Shown in pieces: positions 1-4,598 of a stretch of DNA of 6,061 bases. Below the pieces are notes generated by a model. The model saw only the letters and a list, made by a program, of their open reading frames with translations, was not told the DNA's origin and did not search any database. This stretch comes from Rhizobacter sp. (GTDB lineage: Bacteria; Pseudomonadota; Gammaproteobacteria; Burkholderiales; Burkholderiaceae_C). A program made the position numbers and the translations under genes. The stretch covers positions 1-6,061 of the forward strand of contig JANXVK010000045.1 in assembly GCA_025351675.1 (NCBI GenBank), in the 5' to 3' direction. Each line of letters starts with the position of its first letter. The first letter of the stretch is position 1.

Positions 1-969
1 AACGACGGCATCTCGCTGGCGCAGACCGCCGAAGGCGCGCTCGGCAAGATCGGCGACATGCTGCAGCGCATGCGTGAACTGGCCGTGCAGTCGGCCAACG
101 CGACCAACAACCAGACCGACCGGGACGCGCTGCAGGCCGAAGTCGGCCAGCTCAAGGAAGAAATCCAGCGCGTGGCCGGCACGACCAAGTTCAACGGCAC
201 CGCCCTGATCGACGGCTCGTTCACCGCCAAGACCTTCCAGGTCGGCGCGAACTCCGGCGAAACCATCTCGCTGGCATCGATCGCCAACGCGCAGCTGGCC
301 GGCCTGGGCACGCTGACGCCGCCGTCGACGACGACGTACACGCAGACGACGGCATCCGCCGTCGGCGACTTTGCCACCGGCATCGTGTCCGGCGCACTGA
401 CGATCCAGGGCGTGAGCATCGTCACGGCAGCGACCGCGGATGCCCCGACCCAGGCGAGCGCGCTGAAGGCGTCGTTCGACGCCGCCAAGACCGCCAACGC
501 GACTGCGCTGGCCGGCGTCACGATGGCCGCCGACGGCAAGATCACGTCGACCAACGCGTCGCTGGTGATCGGCGGCACGATGGCCGGTGTCACCGGCATC
601 ACCGCCGGAACCACGGCAGGCACCGCCACCGTGGTCGCAGGCACCCAGGAGACCGGCATCGCCAACCTGACCATCGCCACCGCCGCGGATGCCGGCTCGG
701 CGATGGACGCGATCGACTCGGCCCTGACCGTCGTCAACACCGCGCGCGGCACGCTCGGCGCGGTGCAGAGCCGCTTCGAGAACGCGATCGCCAACATCCA
801 GGTGACGGCCGAGAACCTGTCGGCCGCGCGCGGCCGCATCGTCGACGCCGACTTCGCGGCAGAAACCGCCAACATGTCGCGCGCCAACATCCTCCAGCAG
901 GCCGGCACCGCGATGGTCGCCCAGGCCAACCAGCTGCCGCAGCAAGTGCTGCAACTGCTGAAGGGTTGA
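1..969 (+). CDS. fliC: Flagellin (filament subunit), 5'-truncated by the window edge
   Basis: This is the structural protein of the flagellar filament, exported through the flagellar type III apparatus and polymerised outside the cell. The frame is open from base 1, so the N-terminus lies outside the window; the first ATG at 58 is internal. Window residues 1-95 are the conserved N-terminal D0/D1 helix region (NDGISLAQTAEGAL, then MRELAVQSANATN and KFNGTALIDG). Residues about 96-225 are a low-complexity Ala/Thr/Gly stretch, which is the surface-exposed variable domain. Residues about 230-322 are the conserved C-terminal helices (SRFENAIANIQ, AARGRIVDADFAAET, ending QVLQLLKG). There are 322 residues here; family members usually have about 70 more at the N-terminus, so the full protein is probably near 390 aa. 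FliD and the FliS chaperone follow directly. Its promoter is not in the window. Confidence 0.96.
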   Translation, partial: NDGISLAQTAEGALGKIGDMLQRMRELAVQSANATNNQTDRDALQAEVGQLKEEIQRVAGTTKFNGTALIDGSFTAKTFQVGANSGETISLASIANAQLAGLGTLTPPSTTTYTQTTASAVGDFATGIVSGALTIQGVSIVTAATADAPTQASALKASFDAAKTANATALAGVTMAADGKITSTNASLVIGGTMAGVTGITAGTTAGTATVVAGTQETGIANLTIATAADAGSAMDAIDSALTVVNTARGTLGAVQSRFENAIANIQVTAENLSAARGRIVDADFAAETANMSRANILQQAGTAMVAQANQLPQQVLQLLKG

Positions 970-977
970 GGCGCCAG

Positions 978-999
978 CGCAGCGGCCACTGCCGTTGCG
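978..999 (+). other. Stem-loop just after the fliC stop codon
   Basis: Bases 978-986 pair with 991-999 (nine pairs, one G-U at 982/995) around the loop CACT. It lies nine bases past the stop. No T-run follows, so it is not a classical terminator by itself. It may protect the 3' end of the flagellin mRNA or assist the stronger hairpin at 1038-1069. Confidence 0.4.
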
Positions 1000-1010
1000 G
1001 GGCGTTGCCC

Positions 1011-1037
1011 TCAAGTCGGACGGGCAGCTGCCGATAG
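1011..1037 (+). promoter_or_regulatory. Sigma-28 (FliA) promoter of fliD
   Basis: A -35 element TCAA (1011-1014, in the context CTCAAG) and a -10 element GCCGATAG (1030-1037) are separated by exactly 15 bases. The enteric FliA consensus is TAAA-N15-GCCGATAA, so this differs at one base in each box. Transcription should begin around 1043-1045, giving a leader of about 95 nt before fliD. The same architecture recurs at 2602 and 4272. Confidence 0.85.
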
Positions 1038-1073
1038 CGGGATATTCGGGCCACCGTCCGGATGTCCCGTTTT
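1038..1073 (+). terminator. Intrinsic terminator of fliC, abutting the fliD promoter
   Basis: Bases 1038-1051 pair with 1056-1069: 14 continuous pairs, three of them G-U (1043/1064, 1046/1061, 1050/1057), around a CACC tetraloop. The base of the stem is CGGG/CCCG and is followed at once by TTTT (1070-1073) and then CGTTTG. This is the classical rho-independent layout. The 5' arm starts at the base right after the fliD -10 box, so a transcript started at that promoter would lack the lower 5' arm and should not terminate here. Confidence 0.75.
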
Positions 1074-1081
1074 CGTTTGAG

Positions 1082-1099
1082 CGGGCTCACCCGAGCCCG
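1082..1099 (+). other. Hairpin in the fliD leader
   Basis: CGGGCTC (1082-1088) and GAGCCCG (1093-1099) form a perfect seven-pair stem around the loop ACCC. It lies inside the predicted fliD 5' leader, just before the CGTTGC repeats. No T-run follows, so it is more likely an mRNA structure or protein site than a terminator. Its function is unknown. Confidence 0.45.
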
Positions 1100-1100
1100 G

Positions 1101-1130
1101 CGTTGCGCAACGTTGCACAGCGTTGCAAAA
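1101..1130 (+). repeat. Three tandem decamers beginning CGTTGC, upstream of fliD
   Basis: The decamers CGTTGCGCAA, CGTTGCACAG and CGTTGCAAAA run head to tail. Two further CGTTGC copies, also 10 bp apart, start at 993 and 1003 in the same intergenic gap. The junction of the first two units (1101-1112) is a perfect 12-bp palindrome. The last unit runs into the fliD ribosome-binding site. Ten-bp phasing places each copy on the same face of the helix, which suggests a possible protein-binding array, but this is not shown. Confidence 0.6.
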
Positions 1131-1133
1131 GGA
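1127..1133 (+). promoter_or_regulatory. Ribosome-binding site of fliD
   Basis: AAAAGGA lies seven bases before the ATG at 1141. It settles the start at 1141 rather than the in-frame TTG at 1123, which lies upstream of and overlaps this region and has no such site at proper spacing. Confidence 0.8.
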
Positions 1134-1140
1134 ACCCCGC

Positions 1141-2586
1141 ATGACCAGCTCCATCTCATCGGTCGGCTCGATCACCTCCGCCGGCGTCGGCAGCGGCCTG
1201 GACGTGGAGTCGATCATCACGAAGCTGATGGCGATCGAGCAGCGCCCGCTGACCCAGCTGCAGACCGCCGCCACCGGCATCCAAACCAAGATCTCCGCCT
1301 ACGGCGCACTGCAATTGGGGCTCTCGGGCTTCCGCGACGCCGCGCTGGCCTTGACGAACCCGAGCGCGTGGTCCGGCACCACCGGAACCTCCAGCGACGC
1401 CACCGGCGTGGGCGTCAGCGCGACCCCGAGCGCCTCGCCGGGCAGCTATGCCGTGACGGTGCAGAACCTGGCCACGGCCCAGTCGGTCGCCAGCACCGCG
1501 CTCGCCACCAGCGCGACGATCGTCGGTGCCGGCAAACTGCACATCGACGTCGGCACCTGGACGACGCCGACCGGCTTCAGCGCGCAATCGGGCAGCAGCG
1601 GCGTCGACATCGACATCACCGACACCGACACCCTGGCAACGCTGCGCGACAAGATCAATGCGGCCGGCGCGGGCGTCAACGCGACGATCGTCACCGACAC
1701 CTCCGGCGCGCGCCTCGTCTATACCTCGAGCACCACCGGCGCCGCGAACGGCTTTCGGGTCGTGGCCGCCAGCGGCGCCGCACCGGGGTTGCAGGCCCTC
1801 GCCTACGACCCGCCGTCCAGCACCGCCACGACGCTGACCCAAGGCGGCGTGAACGCGAACGCCACCATCAACGGCCTGGCCGTCAACTCCGCGTCGAACA
1901 CACTGACCGACATGGTGCAGGGCTTGACCCTGACCCTGTCGAAGGCCAGCACCAGTCCGGTTCAGATCACGGTGGCACAGGACACCGGCAGCACGAAGAC
2001 GCTGATCCAAGGTTTCGTGACGGCGTACAACGGCTTGGCCAAGACCTTGGCGAACGACATCAAGTTCGACAGCGCGACCGGCAGCGCCGGCGTCCTGCAG
2101 GGCGACAGCACGGCCGTCTCGCTGCAACGCCAGCTGCGCAACATGCTGACCGCGTCGCCGGGCGCCTCCACCGTGTTCACGACCCTGTCGCAGGCCGGTC
2201 TGGAGATGCAGGCGGACGGCTCGCTGAAGATCAACGACGGCAAGCTGTCCTCCGCGATGGCCAACCTGCCCGAGCTGAAGAAACTGTTCGCCAACAACGA
2301 CATCGCCAATCCCGCCAAGAACGGCATCGTGCGGCAGTTGCGCGGCTTCGCCGACAGCGTCCTCGGCACGGACGGCATGTTGACCGCCCGCACCGACGGT
2401 TTGACGAAGAGCCTGAGCACGAACTCGAAGAGCCAGAGCGCGCTGCAGAACCGGCTCGGTGCGACCGAGGCGCGCATGCGCGCCCAGTACACCGCGCTCG
2501 ACACCAAGATGGCGACCCTGAACGCGCTGAGCACCTACATGACCCAGCAGATCACCAACTGGAACAACACCAAGACCTCGATCTGA
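1141..2586 (+). CDS. fliD: Flagellar filament cap protein FliD (hook-associated protein 2)
   Basis: FliD forms the cap at the filament tip and directs folding and insertion of each exported flagellin. The product is 481 aa from the ATG at 1141, which has a good ribosome-binding site. Residues 15-75 are the conserved N-terminal segment (GVGSGLDVESIITKLMAIEQ, then the helix QTKISAYGALQLGLSGF). The middle carries the characteristic ATINGLAVNSASNTLTD motif (241-257) followed by GLTLTLSK. The C-terminal part, about 285-475, is the FliD_C region and ends in a coiled-coil-like helix with STYMTQQITNWNN (464-476), matching the usual YLTQQ ending. Length is normal for the family. It has its own sigma-28 promoter and is followed after 75 bp by fliS. 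FliT is the expected export chaperone for its C-terminus. Confidence 0.96.
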   Translation: MTSSISSVGSITSAGVGSGLDVESIITKLMAIEQRPLTQLQTAATGIQTKISAYGALQLGLSGFRDAALALTNPSAWSGTTGTSSDATGVGVSATPSASPGSYAVTVQNLATAQSVASTALATSATIVGAGKLHIDVGTWTTPTGFSAQSGSSGVDIDITDTDTLATLRDKINAAGAGVNATIVTDTSGARLVYTSSTTGAANGFRVVAASGAAPGLQALAYDPPSSTATTLTQGGVNANATINGLAVNSASNTLTDMVQGLTLTLSKASTSPVQITVAQDTGSTKTLIQGFVTAYNGLAKTLANDIKFDSATGSAGVLQGDSTAVSLQRQLRNMLTASPGASTVFTTLSQAGLEMQADGSLKINDGKLSSAMANLPELKKLFANNDIANPAKNGIVRQLRGFADSVLGTDGMLTARTDGLTKSLSTNSKSQSALQNRLGATEARMRAQYTALDTKMATLNALSTYMTQQITNWNNTKTSI

Positions 2587-2601
2587 GGGTGTTTCGCGGA
2601 C

Positions 2602-2628
2602 TCAAGCGCGCGGTGCGGCCGCCGATAA
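2602..2628 (+). promoter_or_regulatory. Sigma-28 (FliA) promoter of fliS-fliT-ycgR
   Basis: The -35 element TCAA (2602-2605, in CTCAAG) and a perfect -10 element GCCGATAA (2621-2628) are separated by exactly 15 bases. This is the best match of the three in the window. Predicted initiation is near 2634-2636, giving a short leader of roughly 27 nt. It allows fliS and the genes after it to be transcribed independently of fliD, although readthrough from fliD is also possible because no terminator was seen after it. Confidence 0.87.
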
Positions 2629-2661
2629 CAAGAACATCGCAGTCACGCAGGACAACCCGCC

Positions 2662-3081
2662 ATGTTCGCCTCAGCCGCTTTCGCTTCCGCACCCCGCCAA
2701 CAAGTCGGCGCCTACCGCCAGATGCATCTCTCCACGGGGGTCGAAGGCGCGTCGAGCCACGCGCTGGTGGCGATGCTGTTCGACGGCGCACTCGAGGCGA
2801 TCGCCGAAGCCCGTGTGGCCCTGCGCAGCGGCAATGCCGAAGCCAAGGGCAAGTCGATCTGCCGCGCGGCGGGCATCATCGACGAGGGCCTGAACGGGCG
2901 CCTGGACTTGGTCGCCGGCGGAGCCATCGCGGCCGACCTGCGCGTGCTCTACAACTACATCAGCGCGCGCCTCGTGCTCGCGAACCTGCATGACGACGAC
3001 GCCGCGCTCGAAGAGTGCGCCCGCCTGATCGCACCGGTGCGCAGCGCCTGGGCGGGCATCGCCGACCGCGCCAACGACTGA
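2662..3081 (+). CDS. fliS: Flagellin export chaperone FliS
   Basis: FliS binds the C-terminal disordered helix of flagellin in the cytoplasm, prevents premature polymerisation and delivers it to the FlhA export gate. The product is 139 aa, the normal length, all-helical, with the family landmarks in order: the AYRQMHLSTGVEGA segment (17-30, where the usual N-terminal motif has Y and Q), HALVAMLFDGALEAI (33-47), the LD...GG turn at LDLVAGG (81-87), and LRVLYNYISARLVLANLHDD (93-112) with the conserved LY and AN, ending in a typical VRSAW (126-130). CAGGA at 2648-2652 lies nine bases before the ATG. fliT follows after a 50-bp gap. The extra Ala-rich N-terminal stretch (residues 1-12) is unremarkable. 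Confidence 0.95.
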   Translation: MFASAAFASAPRQQVGAYRQMHLSTGVEGASSHALVAMLFDGALEAIAEARVALRSGNAEAKGKSICRAAGIIDEGLNGRLDLVAGGAIAADLRVLYNYISARLVLANLHDDDAALEECARLIAPVRSAWAGIADRAND

Positions 3082-3131
3082 CACCCATGAACCACGCCCG
3101 AACGGCCACGTCAACCGACACGAGAGACGTC

Positions 3132-3431
3132 ATGAAAACAGCCCTGCTCAACTACTATCAGGCGATCGAGAAGGCCAGCCAAGACATGCTCGAGGCCGCA
3201 CGCCACGGCAACTGGGACCAGGTCCTGAAGCTCGAAGGTGCCTGCGCGTTGCTGATCTCGCAGCTCAAGCACAGCGCCGCGGCCAAGCCGCTGGGCGACG
3301 ACGAGGCGCAATTCAAGTCGCGCATCATGCAGCGTATTCTCGTCAACGACGCGCAGATCCGCCAGCTCGCCGAGCCGTGGCTCGACGAGCTCGACGAACT
3401 GCTCGCCGGGCGCCCGAAGACCGTTCACTGA
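3132..3431 (+). CDS. fliT: FliT-like flagellar export chaperone
   Basis: FliT is a small cytoplasmic helical protein that escorts FliD to the export gate; in enterics it also restrains FlhD4C2. The product is 99 aa from the ATG at 3132, which has GAGAG five bases upstream. An upstream ATG at 3087 would add 15 residues (MNHARTATS...) but lacks any purine-rich site. The sequence is weakly conserved, as usual for the family: a first helix LLNYYQAIEKASQDMLEAA (5-23), the motif GNWDQVLKLEGAC (26-38), and a second charged segment IMQRILVNDAQIRQLAEPWL (65-84). The assignment rests on size, helical pattern, GxWDxvxxlE-type motif and position directly after fliS. Whether it also regulates transcription cannot be judged, because no flhDC gene is visible here. 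Confidence 0.86.
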   Translation: MKTALLNYYQAIEKASQDMLEAARHGNWDQVLKLEGACALLISQLKHSAAAKPLGDDEAQFKSRIMQRILVNDAQIRQLAEPWLDELDELLAGRPKTVH

Positions 3432-3458
3432 ACCGGTTCGCGCATGGAGACCTTGCCG

Positions 3459-4202
3459 ATGTCGCTCGACGCGCTGGGTGCATCACCCGGCGGGCTCGAC
3501 GAGTTCCGCATCACCACCGCGCGCGAGATCGCGACGCTGCTCAGGCAGCTGTGCAACGGCAACGTGCCGATCAGCCTGAACGCCGCCGACGGCAGCGTGG
3601 TGCGCGCCACCGTCTGGTCGATGGACGCCGAACACGGCCGACTCGGCTTCGCAGTCGACCCGCTGGCGCCAGCGCTCGACAGCCTGCTCGCCGAGTGCGA
3701 CGCCGTGGCCGTCGGCTACCTCGACAACGTGAAGGTCCAGTTCGACACGCCTCACCTTGTGCTGGTGCGCGGGCCGAATGTCAGCGTGCTCAGCGGCCCG
3801 TACCCGCGCGAGCTGTTTCGCGTCCAGCGCCGCAGCGCCTGGCGGGTGCGGCCGCTGCTGCGCGCATCGCCGGTGGCCCGCGTGCGCCACACCGACATCG
3901 CCGAGATGCAGCTCACGCTGCGGGTGCTCGACCTGAGCGTCGGCGGCTGCGCCCTGTTCCTTCCCGACGACGTGCCGCCGCTGCAGGTGGGCGGCGTGAT
4001 CAACGGGGTCCTGATCGAGCTCGACGCCGACACCCGCTTCCAGGTCGCCCTGCGACTCCAGCACGTCACCTCGCTCGGTGGCGACGCCCGCGGCGTGCGG
4101 CTGGGCTGCGAATTCGTGCGGCCCGATGCGGGCGCGCAGCGATCGCTGCAGCGCTTCATCGACCATGCGCAAAAGCGCGCGAAGATGCTGGCGCTGAACT
4201 GA
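3459..4202 (+). CDS. ycgR: YcgR-type flagellar brake protein with PilZ domain
   Basis: YcgR is a cytoplasmic c-di-GMP receptor that, when loaded, docks on the flagellar motor and slows it. The product is 247 aa from the ATG at 3459; E. coli YcgR has 244. The start was chosen because GGAGA (3446-3450) lies eight bases upstream. The in-frame ATG at 3444 would contain this site within its own coding sequence and has no clear site of its own. Residues about 15-115 match the N-terminal YcgR domain. The PilZ domain, about 118-240, has both ligand motifs: RRSAWR (124-129, giving RxxxR at 125-129) and DLSVGG (158-163, D/NxSxxG). Both are intact, so c-di-GMP binding is expected. It follows fliT after 27 bp and is probably on the fliS transcript. 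A diguanylate cyclase lies nearby on the other strand. Confidence 0.92.
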   Translation: MSLDALGASPGGLDEFRITTAREIATLLRQLCNGNVPISLNAADGSVVRATVWSMDAEHGRLGFAVDPLAPALDSLLAECDAVAVGYLDNVKVQFDTPHLVLVRGPNVSVLSGPYPRELFRVQRRSAWRVRPLLRASPVARVRHTDIAEMQLTLRVLDLSVGGCALFLPDDVPPLQVGGVINGVLIELDADTRFQVALRLQHVTSLGGDARGVRLGCEFVRPDAGAQRSLQRFIDHAQKRAKMLALN

Positions 4203-4222
4203 GACGCGCCGCCGCCCGCGTC
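4203..4222 (+). other. Stem-loop directly after the ycgR stop codon
   Basis: GACGCG (4203-4208) and CGCGTC (4217-4222) are perfect inverted arms around an eight-base C/G loop. The stem begins at the first base after TGA. No T-run follows closely; the nearest T-rich stretches are at 4242-4257. It could be a GC-rich transcript end, but the evidence is modest. Confidence 0.3.
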
Positions 4223-4271
4223 GATGCCTCGAACTGACCCGCCTTTCTGCCGCTTTTCTGCGGATCGACCC

Positions 4272-4298
4272 TCAGGTTTGCGCGCGACCCGCCGATAG
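4272..4298 (+). promoter_or_regulatory. Sigma-28 (FliA) promoter of the small ORF at 4341
   Basis: The -35 element TCAG (4272-4275, in CTCAGG) and the -10 element GCCGATAG (4291-4298) are separated by exactly 15 bases. It is weaker at the third to fourth base of the -35 than the fliD and fliS promoters, but the spacing and the -10 core are identical. Predicted initiation near 4304-4306 gives a leader of about 36 nt that contains a small hairpin, CCGCA-TTTG-TGCGG (4311-4324), just before the ribosome-binding site. Confidence 0.78.
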
Positions 4299-4328
4299 CC
4301 GTGTGATCACCCGCATTTGTGCGGAAGC

Positions 4329-4334
4329 AAGGAG
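4329..4334 (+). promoter_or_regulatory. Ribosome-binding site of the small ORF at 4341
   Basis: AAGGAG lies six bases before the ATG at 4341 and is the strongest Shine-Dalgarno match in the window. It fixes the start at 4341 and argues against the in-frame upstream GTG-type start at 4317, which would lie ahead of this site. The hairpin 4311-4324 ends five bases upstream of it. Confidence 0.8.
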
Positions 4335-4340
4335 CGCTTG

Positions 4341-4598
4341 ATGGGCATCCCTCGCATCACCGGCACGGGCCGTGTCTCGACGTCAACCGCCGACACGCCC
4401 ACGCCCACCCACGCCCCCGCGGTCGCGCGGAGCAGCGCGGTGCCGGCCGTCGAGATCGACGCGGTCACACTGCAACCGCTGCCGCCGCGCTTCCCGTGGC
4501 TGAGCCGGCTGTCGCAACAGCTCGAGGCCGCAGCCCGGCAACGCCCGGCGTTCCCGCCGGCGCCGGTGCTCGGCGACCACGTCGATCGCTCGGTCTAG
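4341..4598 (+). CDS. Small uncharacterised protein, late flagellar regulon
   Basis: I do not recognise this 85-aa product. It is supported as a real gene by its own sigma-28 promoter, a strong AAGGAG site, and third-codon G/C bias like its neighbours. Residues 1-33 are Thr/Pro/Ala/Ser-rich and probably disordered (MGIPRITGTGRVSTST...). Residues 38-66 look ordered, with EIDAVTLQPLPPRFPWL followed by an amphipathic helix SRLSQQLEAAARQ, and the tail (70-85) is Pro-rich and ends in GDHVDRSV. There is no signal peptide, membrane segment or cysteine. A disordered, Ser/Thr-rich N-terminus is typical of flagellar type III export substrates, and small size plus late regulation recall the anti-sigma factor FlgM, but no FlgM motif is visible, so that is only a thought. 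Its stop codon overlaps the stop of the convergent cyclase gene. Confidence 0.75.
   Translation: MGIPRITGTGRVSTSTADTPTPTHAPAVARSSAVPAVEIDAVTLQPLPPRFPWLSRLSQQLEAAARQRPAFPPAPVLGDHVDRSV

Noticed and set aside
1156..2127. Long antisense open frame opposite fliD
   Set aside because: The composition is Gly/Arg/Ala/Val repeats typical of the complement of GC-rich coding DNA, with no ribosome-binding site or family motif. FliD on the other strand is certain.
1062..2993. A 643-codon open frame on the + strand across fliD and fliS
   Set aside because: Its product is almost all Arg, His, Gln, Gly and Ala with no hydrophobic pattern, and it crosses the promoter and start of fliS. It is a by-product of high-GC codon use in the real genes.
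3087..3131. Earlier fliT start giving a 15-residue extension
   Set aside because: It has no purine-rich ribosome-binding site, and the added residues do not resemble the family, whereas the ATG at 3132 has GAGAG at short spacing.
3455..3462. GCCGATGT as a possible fourth sigma-28 -10 box before ycgR
   Set aside because: The position 15 bases upstream reads GTTC, not TCAR, and the site overlaps the chosen start codon, so no promoter is supported.
3377..4237. Alternative + strand frame over ycgR
   Set aside because: It is Arg/Ala-rich with no motif, and the same DNA encodes an intact PilZ protein with both ligand motifs.
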